A stretch of DNA of 64,000 bases from an uncultured Saprospiraceae bacterium (GCA_937139495.1 CAKZQC010000007.1:35650-99649), one strand, 5' to 3'; positions 44,250-54,442 are shown, numbered from the stretch's first letter. The notes: generated from the sequence alone by a model not told the origin. Program-made: numbers and translations.

Positions 44250-45290
44250 CTACTTCACTCTATAATACCGCTCTCGCAGCCAAAAAGATACCTGCACCAA
44301 AAAAATCAAGGCGGGAACCTCCACCAATGGACCAATAACCCCTGCAAAAGCTTGTCCTGATTCGAGTCCAAAAACAGCAATAGCGACCGCTATGGCTAGC
44401 TCAAAATTATTGCCTGCTGCCGTGAAGGCAACCGCTGCCGTTTTGTCGTATTCTGCTCCCATCGCCTTCGTAAAAAAGAAACCAACGATGAACATCAAGG
44501 TAAAATAAATCAGCAAAGGGACGGCTATAATAAGCACATCTAGCGGAATGGTCACAATCATTTCCCCTTTGAGAGAAAACATGATGACAATCGTAAATAA
44601 AAGGGCTATAAGTGTCAGTGGCGAAATCGTCGGTATAAATTTGGTAACATACCACTCCTCGCCTTTCCACTTCACTAAAAACACCCTACTCAGTATGCCC
44701 AACAAGAACGGAATACCCAAATAAATAGCGACACTTTCTGTAATAGTAGCAATAGAAATATCGACAATGGCTCCATCAAAACCGAAATAAGGTGGCAAAA
44801 TCGTAATAAAAAGCCATGCGTAAAAACTGTATGCAAAGACTTGAAAAATACTATTGAGTGCTACCAAAGCAGCACCATATTCGCTGCTACCCTCTGCCAA
44901 ATCGTTCCAAACCAAGACCATAGCAATACAACGTGCCAAGCCTATCAAGATAACGCCGACCATATAATCGGGATAATCTCGCAAGAAAGTAATTGCTAAA
45001 ATAAACATCAAAATAGGTCCTATTATCCAGTTGAGAATTAAAGAAATGGACAGTATTTTTGTATTTTTAAATACTTTGGGTAGCAAGGCATAATTAACTT
45101 TCGCCAAGGGTGGGTACATCATCAGAATCAGCCCAATAGCAATAGGAATATTCGTCGTACCACGACTAAAAGAGTTGACGAAAGTAGGAAAACTAGGGAT
45201 CAAATAGCCAATAGCTACTCCAATTGCCATCGCAACAAATATCCATAAGGTTAGATTTCTATCCAGAAAACTTAATTTTTTAGCTGCCAT
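44250..45290 (-). CDS. acr3: Arsenite efflux permease, ACR3 family
   Basis: This 346-residue inner-membrane protein has about ten helices and extrudes arsenite (and possibly antimonite). Family hallmarks are [22 protein letters not shown] at the start, the cysteine-containing helix [16 protein letters not shown], with the Cys essential in known Acr3 proteins, and the discontinuous helix segment [21 protein letters not shown] near the end. It is the last gene of the leftward ars operon, 3 bp after arsC, so the two are tightly coupled. Confidence 0.95.
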   Translation of the reverse strand: MAAKKLSFLDRNLTLWIFVAMAIGVAIGYLIPSFPTFVNSFSRGTTNIPIAIGLILMMYPPLAKVNYALLPKVFKNTKILSISLILNWIIGPILMFILAITFLRDYPDYMVGVILIGLARCIAMVLVWNDLAEGSSEYGAALVALNSIFQVFAYSFYAWLFITILPPYFGFDGAIVDISIATITESVAIYLGIPFLLGILSRVFLVKWKGEEWYVTKFIPTISPLTLIALLFTIVIMFSLKGEMIVTIPLDVLIIAVPLLIYFTLMFIVGFFFTKAMGAEYDKTAAVAFTAAGNNFELAIAVAIAVFGLESGQAFAGVIGPLVEVPALIFLVQVSFWLRERYYRVK

Positions 45291-45293
45291 TGT

Positions 45294-45935
45294 TTATGCC
45301 TTAATTTTAGAAAAAACGTACAATAATTCTGTTGCTATTTGCAAACTTCTCTCTTTGTATTTTTGAGCCTGCTTGGGTGTACCATCAAATGCTTTGGGGT
45401 CTTCGAATGCCAACGAAAGGCGTTTTTCTGCTCCTAATACCAAGGGGCAATCTTCGTCTGCTTGCGAACAAGTCATAACGGCTACAAATTCAGATTTGGG
45501 ATTAAAAGGGTGGGCTATCTTTTTTGAAAATCCAATAATAGGTAGTTCGTTCGCAGCATACTTGATGCTATAAATAGGATTATTTCCCTCCGAAATTTTA
45601 TCAATTTCAAACCCTGCCGCTCCCAAGGTCTGAGCAACCATCGGAAAAAGTGCCGTCGATTCGGTTCCGCCCGAATAACAAAAAATAGCAGGAATACCAA
45701 AATAAGCTGTCATGGTCTGTGCCCAAATTTGTGCTAAATGGCTCCTTCTGGAATTGTGCGTACAAATAAAATTTAGTCGAACGGCTTGACCGCTCAATAC
45801 TTTTGATTGTATAAAATCTGCCAATAAATCCAACGTGACTTGACGTTCTACGGCAATAGCCGAAGTATCTAATTTTTGTATGGTATTTTCGATTTCCGAA
45901 AATACTATCGTTCCTTTTTTCTTCATTTTTTTCAT
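45294..45935 (-). CDS. arsC: Arsenate reductase, LMW phosphatase/thioredoxin-coupled type
   Basis: This 213-residue cytoplasmic enzyme reduces arsenate to arsenite. The phosphatase loop Cys58-x5-Arg64 lies in FICTHNSRRSHLAQ, and the resolving cysteines Cys156 and Cys163 are in MTCSQADEDCP, the arrangement of thioredoxin-coupled ArsC. About 50 residues precede the catalytic strand, longer than the ~130-residue Gram-positive form but common in Bacteroidota. An alternative start three codons in (MKKKGT) is possible. It is followed by acr3 with a 3-bp gap. Confidence 0.93.
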   Translation of the reverse strand: MKKMKKKGTIVFSEIENTIQKLDTSAIAVERQVTLDLLADFIQSKVLSGQAVRLNFICTHNSRRSHLAQIWAQTMTAYFGIPAIFCYSGGTESTALFPMVAQTLGAAGFEIDKISEGNNPIYSIKYAANELPIIGFSKKIAHPFNPKSEFVAVMTCSQADEDCPLVLGAEKRLSLAFEDPKAFDGTPKQAQKYKERSLQIATELLYVFSKIKA

Positions 45936-45989
45936 AAAAAAAAGGCATTCCTACGAATGAGCTTCGCAAGAATGCCTCTATTGGGGTGA

Positions 45990-46457
45990 TTAACAACAGC
46001 CTCCATCTGGCGAACAGCAAGAAGCTGTAGGCAAATCTGCTAAATTTATTTTTGGTTTTGCCTCTGGTATTCCACAGCCTTCTTTTGCCAAACAATCCGT
46101 TTGTTTAGAAGTCAATAAGAAATTTTTTCCGTCAAAGTCAAGACCAAATTTTCCGATTGTTTCGGCTTGGTATTCCACTTCCACTTCTAGGTCTTCTATT
46201 TTAAGCACCTTTTCAGAAAGCTCTATGATACTCAATAATTTTTCTGGATGCAAACGGTGGTCGTAGTCGTTGGCGTTCCACAATTGAAAATTAACCACTT
46301 CTTCATTTCTTACCGTTCCGCCACAATCAATAAAGTTTTTGGTAATTTTACCTACTTCTGTTACATGAAAATGACTCGGAACTAATTCTCCGTTTGCCAA
46401 TTGAAAACCGATGGTTTCCAAATTATTTAAAGCCGCTTTTACTGCTGATAATTTCAT
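45990..46457 (-). CDS. DUF6428 family protein of the ars operon
   Basis: This 155-residue protein is seen in Bacteroidota arsenic operons. The body reads ELVPSHFHVTEVGKITKNFIDCGGTVRNEEVVNFQLWNANDYDHRLHPEKLL, with several His, Cys and acidic residues. It ends in a cysteine-rich tail (TASCCSPDGGCC) that suggests arsenite or metal binding. This is compatible with a chaperone or sequestration role, but none has been shown. It has an operator-like sequence in front (46466-46492) identical in most positions to that before arsR, so it may be transcribed both from arsR and on its own. Confidence 0.85.
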   Translation of the reverse strand: MKLSAVKAALNNLETIGFQLANGELVPSHFHVTEVGKITKNFIDCGGTVRNEEVVNFQLWNANDYDHRLHPEKLLSIIELSEKVLKIEDLEVEVEYQAETIGKFGLDFDGKNFLLTSKQTDCLAKEGCGIPEAKPKINLADLPTASCCSPDGGCC

Positions 46458-46465
46458 AACTATAT

Positions 46466-46492
46466 TTGTTTATTGCGATAATACGATTAATA
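46466..46492 (-). promoter_or_regulatory. Candidate ArsR operator 2 (before the DUF6428 gene)
   Basis: TTTGTTTATTGCGATAATAC and the following GATTAATA match the sequence at 46856-46882 at 26 of 27 positions or slightly fewer. On the minus strand it reads TATTAATCGTATTATCGC just before the DUF6428 start. Confidence 0.7.
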
Positions 46493-46509
46493 GATTCAAA
46501 TTTTTTTTG

Positions 46510-46842
46510 TTAGCAACAATTTTGATTGTCCGTCAGGTCTTGATGAAGAAAGTCGGACATGATTGTTTTCATTTTTGTCCAGTTTTCTTTATCAATGCAG
46601 TAGCAAACGCTTGTTCCTTCTACATTTCCCTTGATCAAACCTAAGTATTTGAGTTCTTTGAGATGCTGTGATATGGTCGGCTGTGCCAATCCAATTTCGT
46701 TGACCAAATCCCCACAAACGCACGCATTAATTTTGAATAAATGCTGTAGTATGGCAACTCTTGCAGGGTGTCCAAACACCTTCGCAAAAAGTGCAATTTC
46801 ATTTTGTTGGTCAGTAAACATCTCCGTTTTAGATACTCCCAT
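46510..46842 (-). CDS. arsR: Arsenic-responsive repressor ArsR
   Basis: This 110-residue winged-helix repressor has the helix-turn-helix AQPTISQHLKELKYLGLIKG and wing EGTSVCYCIDKEN. The metal-binding helix contains INACVCGDLVNEIG, the CxC pair of ArsR proteins, and a CC pair closes the C-terminus (DNQNCC). Arsenite binding should release the operator. It is the first gene of arsR-DUF6428-arsC-acr3. Unlike the tandem regulators at 12.9-13.6 kb, the metal-binding cysteines are intact, so this one is a genuine metalloid sensor. Confidence 0.94.
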   Translation of the reverse strand: MGVSKTEMFTDQQNEIALFAKVFGHPARVAILQHLFKINACVCGDLVNEIGLAQPTISQHLKELKYLGLIKGNVEGTSVCYCIDKENWTKMKTIMSDFLHQDLTDNQNCC

Positions 46843-46855
46843 TCTATTCTTTTAT

Positions 46856-46882
46856 TTGTTCATTGCAATAATACGATTAATA
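46856..46882 (-). promoter_or_regulatory. Candidate ArsR operator 1 (before arsR)
   Basis: TTTGTTCATTGCAATAATAC with the following GATTAATA is the near-identical partner of operator 2. It lies 14 bp upstream of the arsR start and overlaps a -7-like TATTATTG on the minus strand. Confidence 0.72.
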
Positions 46883-47059
46883 AAGACCAATAGCAAGTTT
46901 TGGAGTAACATTATCTAAATAAAAATAGAAAATCTTTGCTATTACTACAAAATACTAGCATCAATCAAATACATTTCAACTAAAAATCAAAAAGAAGCAT
47001 TCCGCCCAAGCGAAACACTTCTCCCTAACTATTCACATTAACCAACTTTTCCTATTTTA

Positions 47060-50000
47060 TTAGAACATAACTCTAGCACCCAAAAAGATACGTCTAGGTC
47101 TAGAAATATTGTATGGATTAGAAGCTCTCAAGTCATACAGCATTTCGTAAGAATCTGCTTGCGACTCTGCAAAACCACTTCCAGGGCTATTGGCAGCCGT
47201 CAAAAAGCCATCATCTACAGGCGAACCTGTGGTAGAATAGACATTCAATACATTTTGAGTATTCAATAAGTTTTCTACACGAACATAAACGTTTACCATC
47301 AACGGATTTTTGCTTTTTTTGCCAATCGTAAAATCTTTATCCAAACGCAAACTTACTCTAAAATTCCAAGGCTTACGAGAACCATTGATACTACCATCGG
47401 TGATGCGATCTGCAAAACTAGTACCTATACCTCCCGGTATGCTTTTGCTGGTATAAGGGCGCCCCGAGTTGGCGTTGATTGTCATCGACAAACCTGTATT
47501 TTCGAGTATATCTGTTTGTTTTATTCTAGGTCCATTATACTTGTCGCCTTTACCAAATCTATAATCTAACAGTGCATAAAATGTGTGCCTTTGGTCGGTA
47601 TCCAACCCAAATACGTTTTTGAGTTCTCTCGCTGCTACACCTGCCGAAGAAGTAGGGTTAGAACCTGTTCCTTCTGCAAACTGCAACACATAATTAGCCA
47701 CCATACGCAAGTTGTTGACTCTTCTGGTTTCGTACTCCAACTTGAACGACTTGGTCGTCGCAAAATCATCATTGCCAAATGATGTATAAGTTGTTGGATA
47801 CGCATTGATATATTGACGTAATTGTATCATATTTCTATCTTCACGATAAACCATAGATATTTTCATTTTTGTATTCTTGGTCAATGCTTGTTGGTATCCT
47901 ACTTCGTAATTAACCGTTTTTTCGGGTTGCAAATTAGGATTATTAATCACACCTCCACCACTGGTTATTTCTCTAAAATTGTAATAATCATAAGGCGTAG
48001 CAAAAGCTCCCGCAGAAGGACGTTGTGCCAACATATCGTAACTAGCATAAAAACTAGCGTCTTTATTAATTGGAAACGAAATAGAAATACGAGGCATCAC
48101 TACTACTTGTGGCGTATAATCTCTAAACGCATCATTTGGATTATATTGTTCTCCTTGCGGATCTACTTGCGAACTACCAATCCCTTTGAGTGCTGGCGTG
48201 AAAGACGAACCCAATTCATTGGCAGAATTAACCGCCAAACCTTGTGCATCGTACCATTGATCGCCCTTGCGGTAACCAACTACAGCTGCATCAGAAGAAT
48301 TGTTATTCACATAAACAGCATAATCATCTCCTATCGTTTCTGGACGGCGGTATTCGGTACTATTACCTGCTTCATACAACGAACTATTGGACTCAAATTC
48401 TGCGGCTGTTTCGTATCCTGTGATAGAATAAGGATCTTTGAGAACACTCGTATTGGCATCATAATGATCGAAACGAACCCCAAAACGGCAAATAATATCC
48501 TTGTACGTAAACTGGTCTTGAATATATCCTGCGGCATAAACTGGTTTGTTTGGTGCGATTGGTCTCGTCTTGTTGCCTTGCTCATCAGTTGCCGTAAAAA
48601 ATTCATTGAACGTAGTAGAGGCACCTGTCTTGTTGCCCAAATAATCATAGCCATAATAAGATAATACTCGCTGTCTACCTGTAATCAATGTCGTCGGTTC
48701 AAACCAGCTCAATTGCATTTCGTCAGGAGTCATTTCGTGTACGTTGACCCATTCGTTATTTGCCTTACCTGTTGCTGCTCTAATATTGGTAGCAAAGGTG
48801 GACATCGCTGCTTGGTTTCCGTCCTCATCGGTACGCACAAGCGCTTCATACAAGTCGTATTGACGCTGTGTGATGGGGTCATAATAGACCTCTCCTGTTG
48901 CTTTTTCTCTATCGGTAGAATTAGAAATATGGTTATTGGTAGTCTGATACGCCAAGTTCCATAAGCTAAAAGGATCCATACTGTAACTACGCTCTATACG
49001 CTGCTCAAACAATCCTCCTATTTCTATTTTGTGTCGCAATGGATTGCCAGATGCTTGATTGGTCACTAAATCAAAATACGCCACTACATTGGCTCTAGCT
49101 TGTGTCGTTTGGCTCTTGCTAAAATTGCTGCCATTGATATGCGGTGCATTAAACAAACCATAAACACTTTCTCTACCACCTACATTTAGTCCATTGATAA
49201 TCTCCATTTCGTTGATAGAACTTGGTGCCGCAGGATCAAACCCGCCAATACTTCCGAATCCTCTAGGAGCTGCCAAGTGCTGATTGTATGCTGCCAAACC
49301 TGGATTGATTTCGGTGTTTGCTTCGTATTTATCAAACGAGTTGTAGAACGCTTGATGTCCTTGCTGAAAATCCCAGCCAATCGTATCACTGACCGAATTG
49401 GTAATCGCTACAGAATCTACCGCTCCAATTATCGGCTGTCTGCTTTCGTAGAATTTGCCTACATAGCCGTAGTCCCAAAAGCGGTCGCCATGACGTGGGT
49501 CTTGTGTCGAAAAGTTTGTTTCGGTATAGTCACCTTGTAGCTCATAACTAAAGTTCTGAAATACTTGATAGGTATTTTTGACTCTATCAGCATCTTCACC
49601 ACTTTCTCCGTTACCAGGAATGGTATTGACTAGCGTGTGGCGTACTCTAGCATTGACACCCCAGTTGCTGCTGTTTTGTGTTGGATTATAATTGTAATTA
49701 AATAATTGATTGCTCACTCCAGCAGCTTTGCCCCAGTTGAATTGTCCTTGGCTACCTACGGTAACATAAAGAGATTCCGATGGACGATAATCAATCTTAG
49801 CACTATACTGACCGATATGCCCACGAGCATTGGAACGAACACTAGTACGCTCCAAATCATCTTCGGTCAAATAATCGGCTGCGGATACATAACCTGTTCC
49901 ACTAGCGTTTTGCACCAATGGATTATCCAATATCTCTTGTAATTTGTCATCTCTCAATCGAAAAGTTCCCAAAGCCGAAGGACGATTATCGGCACTTGTC

Positions 50001-50860
50001 AAGTATGTTCCGCTCAAGCGGTAACCCAACACCGTAATTTTCTTAGGTGTCCCATCTTCGTTCGTAACGATGCTACCATCGACCGCACTCTTGATATTGC
50101 GAGAAATAATAGGACCTGAGAAAAAAGCATTGATGGTATTGCCACCAAAAGCATCTAAAAACTGCGAGCTTTCTACCTGCACGCCTCCTCTAAAACTGCT
50201 ACTTGGTCCTTTGGTCGTGATATTGGTAATAAACCCCGTCGCATTGCCATAACGAGCAGGAATACCTGTCGTCATAATAGATATATTTTCAATATCGAGT
50301 GGATTGATACTAGCAGCATCAACCAAGCGACCATCTACATAAGTGGCATTACCAAAAGCCCTACCTGGACCTTCTATTTCCTCTCCAGAATCGGCTATAT
50401 TGAGTCCTGCTACGGCACTTATTATAGCATCTATACTTGTTTCTGGAGCTTTCTCAATATCCTCTTTGGGTATATCCACAATAGGTACTGGGTCACAGCA
50501 AAACTTATCGGCTATCAATACAATAATTTCTGTACTGTTGATATCCATTTTTATATCTTGGATAACAATAGCACCACTATTGACATATATTTTTTGGATG
50601 GTAACTGAAGGATAGCCAGTATATCGAGCCATTAAGTCATACTCTCCTACCGCTACATTAGCTAGATTATAATTACCTCCTATATCAGTGGTCGTAAAAC
50701 CACGTTGAGTACCTTCTTGCAACAGTATTATTTCGGCATAATCAATAGCCGCATCTGTTTGTATATCAATTACTTTTCCCTTGATAGTACCAGATTCTTG
50801 TGCGTGGGCAATAGCACTGCTACCTAGTAGGAGTACTATCCATAGTATATATTGTTTCAT
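47060..50860 (-). CDS. TonB-dependent receptor, large, with carboxypeptidase-like N-terminal domain
   Basis: The product has 1266 residues from ATG 50860 (MKQYILWIVLLLGSSAIAHAQ signal). A carboxypeptidase-D regulatory-like domain (about 24-110, GTIKGKVIDIQTDAAIDYAEIILLQEGTQRGFTTTDIGGNYNLANVAVGEYDL) precedes the plug (about 130-260, SIDAIISAVAGLNI, YVDGRLVDAASINPLDIENISIMTTGIPARYGNATGFI). A long barrel ends in aromatic ARVMF. A CC pair sits in ADKFCCDPVP before the plug. The barrel is larger than usual. No SusD partner is adjacent, so the substrate is unknown. An in-frame ATG at 50998 would put 46 residues ahead of the signal peptide and is unlikely. Confidence 0.9.
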   Translation of the reverse strand: MKQYILWIVLLLGSSAIAHAQESGTIKGKVIDIQTDAAIDYAEIILLQEGTQRGFTTTDIGGNYNLANVAVGEYDLMARYTGYPSVTIQKIYVNSGAIVIQDIKMDINSTEIIVLIADKFCCDPVPIVDIPKEDIEKAPETSIDAIISAVAGLNIADSGEEIEGPGRAFGNATYVDGRLVDAASINPLDIENISIMTTGIPARYGNATGFITNITTKGPSSSFRGGVQVESSQFLDAFGGNTINAFFSGPIISRNIKSAVDGSIVTNEDGTPKKITVLGYRLSGTYLTSADNRPSALGTFRLRDDKLQEILDNPLVQNASGTGYVSAADYLTEDDLERTSVRSNARGHIGQYSAKIDYRPSESLYVTVGSQGQFNWGKAAGVSNQLFNYNYNPTQNSSNWGVNARVRHTLVNTIPGNGESGEDADRVKNTYQVFQNFSYELQGDYTETNFSTQDPRHGDRFWDYGYVGKFYESRQPIIGAVDSVAITNSVSDTIGWDFQQGHQAFYNSFDKYEANTEINPGLAAYNQHLAAPRGFGSIGGFDPAAPSSINEMEIINGLNVGGRESVYGLFNAPHINGSNFSKSQTTQARANVVAYFDLVTNQASGNPLRHKIEIGGLFEQRIERSYSMDPFSLWNLAYQTTNNHISNSTDREKATGEVYYDPITQRQYDLYEALVRTDEDGNQAAMSTFATNIRAATGKANNEWVNVHEMTPDEMQLSWFEPTTLITGRQRVLSYYGYDYLGNKTGASTTFNEFFTATDEQGNKTRPIAPNKPVYAAGYIQDQFTYKDIICRFGVRFDHYDANTSVLKDPYSITGYETAAEFESNSSLYEAGNSTEYRRPETIGDDYAVYVNNNSSDAAVVGYRKGDQWYDAQGLAVNSANELGSSFTPALKGIGSSQVDPQGEQYNPNDAFRDYTPQVVVMPRISISFPINKDASFYASYDMLAQRPSAGAFATPYDYYNFREITSGGGVINNPNLQPEKTVNYEVGYQQALTKNTKMKISMVYREDRNMIQLRQYINAYPTTYTSFGNDDFATTKSFKLEYETRRVNNLRMVANYVLQFAEGTGSNPTSSAGVAARELKNVFGLDTDQRHTFYALLDYRFGKGDKYNGPRIKQTDILENTGLSMTINANSGRPYTSKSIPGGIGTSFADRITDGSINGSRKPWNFRVSLRLDKDFTIGKKSKNPLMVNVYVRVENLLNTQNVLNVYSTTGSPVDDGFLTAANSPGSGFAESQADSYEMLYDLRASNPYNISRPRRIFLGARVMF

Positions 50861-51165
50861 AGGTTCATTTTTGTTTTTATACAAATTGTAGTTGTTCTTT
50901 CGTACACTTGCACTGGAGTAGCGAAGTGTGCGATTGATACAAATATGCAGGCTTTCGGACTGCCTAACAACAACAAAACAGAACCACTCCCAATACATAA
51001 CTACACTAGACTCTAGATCAACAAACTATCTATCGGCATTTTTTCCCAATAAAAAAACACCAAAATTAATTTACAAAATCTTAACATTACTATTTTTTTT
51101 GTGAAAAAATAATCTTACATTTAAACAAATTCTATATTAGAAGTTATGACAAACCCTCTACTCCT
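50861..51165. promoter_or_regulatory. 305-bp divergent promoter region between two TonB receptors
   Basis: No gene is present. A minus-strand TAATTTTG (51061-51068) fits the -7 consensus for the leftward receptor with a long leader. I see no good element for the rightward gene. Confidence 0.3.
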
Positions 51166-53559
51166 ATGAACAAAATACTACTCTCTGCTTGTATTGTCTT
51201 ATTGACCATCGCAGCCCTAAATGCACAATCCATCATTGACCAAGGTCAAGTAGTACGAGGAAAAATCATGGATAGAGCCTCCAACGAGATACTCCAGACA
51301 GCCGCCGTTGAATTGCTCAATCATTCCCCTCGTATTGCTATACAAGCAGATAGCAATGGTTTATTTGCACTCCAAAACATTCCGCTAGGACATCAACGCT
51401 TTCGAGTAGTAGCCGAAGGTTATTACGAACTTATAGTGCCACAACTCATCGTAGCAGGAAAAGAAACAGTACTCAATATTCGGCTAGACGAAGAAATCAC
51501 GGTCAGCAAAATTGTAGTTGTCGCCAAGCGCAACAACAAAAAAAAAGACATTCGACGCTATACCAATATCAAAATGGAAGCGGTGGACGAGTTCAATGCC
51601 GTCAGCAATTACAAACTTAATGTAGAGGAAGTCAGCAAATATGCAGGAAACTGGGGCGACCCTGCTCGTATTGTATCCAATTATCCAGGTCTATTCACTA
51701 TGGATGACACGCAAAACTACATTGTATCACGTGGCAATAGTCCTTATGGTATTGGTTGGAACATAGAAGGTATTCCTGTTGACAATCCACATCACTTTGC
51801 CACCTTGGGCAACACAGGAGCTATTTTTCCATTGCTTAATATCAATATGTTTGACAACTCAGATTTTGTCAATGGTGCAATGCCTGCCAATTTTGGCAAT
51901 GCTTATGCAGGTGTTTTTGATATCAATCTCCGAAAAGGCAACAACGAAAAATTTGAATTTCTGGGGCAGTTCAGTATGTATGGAGCGGAGGTAATGGCAG
52001 AAGGTCCTATCAAAAAAGGAGGAGCTTCTTTTATGCTATCCTATCGTTATGGTATTTTTAGTCTTCTCCAATTATTAGGTTTAGAATTTAGCTCTAGTAG
52101 TAGTCCTAATTATCAAGATATAAATTTCAAGGTAGATATTCCGACCAAAAAATGGGGCGATTTTGCCCTATTTGGTACAGGAGGATTGTCACATGTCAAT
52201 CTTATTGGAGCAGACAGCGACAGCAGTGCGCTATTTGTTAGCAAGGATATTAATAGAGAAGTCAATACCAATTCAGGGATTATCGGCATTACCCATCAAA
52301 AGTATTTGAAGTCCAATACCTACCTCAAAACGACGGCCTCTTTTTATGGTTTTCAGCGTATTTCTAGAGAGGACACCGTCACCACTATCGGCAAAGAACC
52401 TTATCAAATTCTTGACGAAAACTTACAGCGTTTTCGATTATCAACGACCCTCAACACCAAAATAAGCGCTCGCACACTCGTACGCTTAGGAGGTTATGGC
52501 AATATAGAGTTGATAGACATTGACAATCACTTCCTAGTCAGGGACTTGCAACAAGAATACTTTGAAGGGGTGCTCTATACTGCTGGAGCATTTGCTACTA
52601 TTCGACATAAATTTTCCGCCAAATTTCAAGCAATATTGGGCGTCCATGGACGCTACTGGTCCCTCAATGACAATTCGTGGTCTGTAGAACCACGCTTTTC
52701 GCTCAATTGGCACGTTAGTAAACGACACCAAATAAGTTTTGGTTATGGTTGGCACAGCAAGACGGCTCCACTCCCCATTTTATTTCATGTTCAACAGCTC
52801 CCGGATGGCAGTTACGACAACGCCAATCAAGAACTAGGTGCTACACGCTCCCATCACGCAGTACTTTCGTACAATATTTATCTAGCTAAGTATTGGTCTA
52901 TGAATGTCAATATATATACCCAGCTCAATACAGATATAGCCGTTAATAAGTATTCTTCTAGCTTTTCGCTCATCAATCACGGTGCTTTTTCTAGTTTTCC
53001 CAAAGTATCTAATTTGGAAACCACAGGTTTGTCGTTCAACTATGGAGCAGAACTAGCTTTAGAGAAATATTTCAATAAAGGCTATTATGGATTGCTTGGA
53101 TTGACCTATGGACGTTCTCGTTATAGAGCCAGTGACCTAATTTGGAGAAGTACTATTTTTGACGTGCAGTATATTTTACAGATGGTAGTTGGCAAGGAAT
53201 TCAAAATAGGAAAAGAAAAGAGAAATACTTTTTATGCCGATTTTAGGTACAGCGGACATGGCGGAACTCCTTATATACCAATTGATTTGGTAGCTTCGCA
53301 AGCTGCCAATAGAGAAATACGAGATACCAAAAATGCTTATACACAACGGTTGGGCAGCTACAATCGTATTGATGTCCGTTTGGGCTTCCGATTCAATAAT
53401 AACAAAGGAACTATATCCCATCATTTATACGTAGAGGCCCTCAATGCTACTAATTTCAAAAATGACTTACAAGTCGTTTACAATCCTGCTACTCGAACGA
53501 TTACAAAAGGCAAACAATTTGGATTAATTCCTATCCTATTTTATCAAATTAGGTTTTAG
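51166..53559 (+). CDS. TonB-dependent receptor, carboxypeptidase-like regulatory domain
   Basis: The 797-residue protein has a signal peptide (1-20, LNAQS). A carboxypeptidase regulatory-like domain (about 25-110, VVRGKIMDRASNEILQTAAVELLNHSPRIAIQADSNGLFALQNIPLGHQRFRVVAEGYYEL) is followed by a plug (about 140-250, YKLNVEEVSKYAGNWGDPARIVSNYPGLF, YIVSRGNSPYGIGWNIEGIPVDNPHHFATLGNTG) and a barrel ending in KQFGLIPILFYQIRF. A VVVAKRNNKKK segment precedes the plug. It diverges from the larger receptor at 47-51 kb; divergent pairs may be co-regulated. The ligand is not predictable from the sequence. The motif GIGWNIEGIPVDNPHH is characteristic of this Bacteroidota subfamily. Confidence 0.88.
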   Translation: MNKILLSACIVLLTIAALNAQSIIDQGQVVRGKIMDRASNEILQTAAVELLNHSPRIAIQADSNGLFALQNIPLGHQRFRVVAEGYYELIVPQLIVAGKETVLNIRLDEEITVSKIVVVAKRNNKKKDIRRYTNIKMEAVDEFNAVSNYKLNVEEVSKYAGNWGDPARIVSNYPGLFTMDDTQNYIVSRGNSPYGIGWNIEGIPVDNPHHFATLGNTGAIFPLLNINMFDNSDFVNGAMPANFGNAYAGVFDINLRKGNNEKFEFLGQFSMYGAEVMAEGPIKKGGASFMLSYRYGIFSLLQLLGLEFSSSSSPNYQDINFKVDIPTKKWGDFALFGTGGLSHVNLIGADSDSSALFVSKDINREVNTNSGIIGITHQKYLKSNTYLKTTASFYGFQRISREDTVTTIGKEPYQILDENLQRFRLSTTLNTKISARTLVRLGGYGNIELIDIDNHFLVRDLQQEYFEGVLYTAGAFATIRHKFSAKFQAILGVHGRYWSLNDNSWSVEPRFSLNWHVSKRHQISFGYGWHSKTAPLPILFHVQQLPDGSYDNANQELGATRSHHAVLSYNIYLAKYWSMNVNIYTQLNTDIAVNKYSSSFSLINHGAFSSFPKVSNLETTGLSFNYGAELALEKYFNKGYYGLLGLTYGRSRYRASDLIWRSTIFDVQYILQMVVGKEFKIGKEKRNTFYADFRYSGHGGTPYIPIDLVASQAANREIRDTKNAYTQRLGSYNRIDVRLGFRFNNNKGTISHHLYVEALNATNFKNDLQVVYNPATRTITKGKQFGLIPILFYQIRF

Positions 53560-53704
53560 AATAGTAGTTATTTTTGCGATATTAAAAATTAAAAAACTAA
53601 GCATTACATTTTCTTTTGCTATAAAATTAGTACTATTGTGTAAGGACTTTTTCGAGGGTGTTTAGACACACTCTTATCAACTCTCAAAACTAAAAATCAA
53701 ACTT

Positions 53705-54397
53705 ATGAATATTGCTGTATTATTGGCAGGTAGTGGCGTATATGATGGTTCAGAAATACACGAATCGGTTTTTACCTTACTCGCCCTCGACGAGCTAGGC
53801 ATCACCTATACTTGTATCGCTCCCAACAAAAATCAATTGCAGGTCATCAATCACTTGACAGGCGAAGAAATGTCGGAAACTAGAAATGTACTCATAGAAT
53901 CAGCTCGTATTGCACGTGGCGAAGTCAAAGATTTAGCGAATGTTTCGATAGAAGATTTTGATGGTTTGGTCATACCAGGAGGATTTGGCGCTGCCAAAAA
54001 CCTCAACCAATGGGCAGTCGATGGCGCTGCGGCTAGTATAGACACCGAAGTCAAACAGTTTATTGTGCAGATGATCGCTGCAAAAAAACCAATTGCCGCA
54101 CTCTGCATGGGACCAACTGTGGTTGCTTCTGCTTTGGCAGACCAAGGTATTCATGTAAGTATGACCGTAGGCGACCCCAAGGAAAGCTCGCCTTATGATA
54201 TTGCTGGTATTCACGAAGGCATGGCATCACTAGGTGTGCAGCCCGAAACAGCGACTATCGAAGAAGTGATTGTTGATCATACCAATTTTATTGTTTCTGC
54301 TCCCTGCTATATGTTAGACGCTCCCATTCATGCTGTCCGCGAAAACGTAGCGATGGCAATTGGGGAGTTAGTCAACTTAGTTAACGAACGCCCTTAG
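53705..54397 (+). CDS. elbB: Glyoxalase/DJ-1-like protein ElbB
   Basis: This 230-residue DJ-1/PfpI superfamily protein of the ElbB (ES1) type starts with MNIAVLLAGSGVYDGSEIHESV. It carries FDGLVIPGGFGAAKNL, the nucleophile Cys in AALCMGPTVVA, and VSAPCYMLDAPI near the end. ElbB was named for a link to isoprenoid synthesis in E. coli, but its activity (glyoxalase III-like) is not firmly tied to a pathway. The length is normal. It is followed 45 bp later by a DUF445 gene in the same direction, probably co-transcribed. Confidence 0.93.
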   Translation: MNIAVLLAGSGVYDGSEIHESVFTLLALDELGITYTCIAPNKNQLQVINHLTGEEMSETRNVLIESARIARGEVKDLANVSIEDFDGLVIPGGFGAAKNLNQWAVDGAAASIDTEVKQFIVQMIAAKKPIAALCMGPTVVASALADQGIHVSMTVGDPKESSPYDIAGIHEGMASLGVQPETATIEEVIVDHTNFIVSAPCYMLDAPIHAVRENVAMAIGELVNLVNERP

Positions 54398-54442
54398 AGC
54401 ATACTTCAGGCTATTTCTTTAATCTTCATTACCATCACTATT

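Noticed and set aside
47822..48664. 280-codon open frame on the plus strand inside the TonB receptor gene
   Set aside because: The composition is Ile/Arg/Ser-rich and unlike a folded protein. It lies fully inside a convincing receptor gene on the other strand.
50861..50998. Upstream extension of the large TonB receptor
   Set aside because: It would place 46 residues, including several Cys and Trp, before a standard signal peptide.
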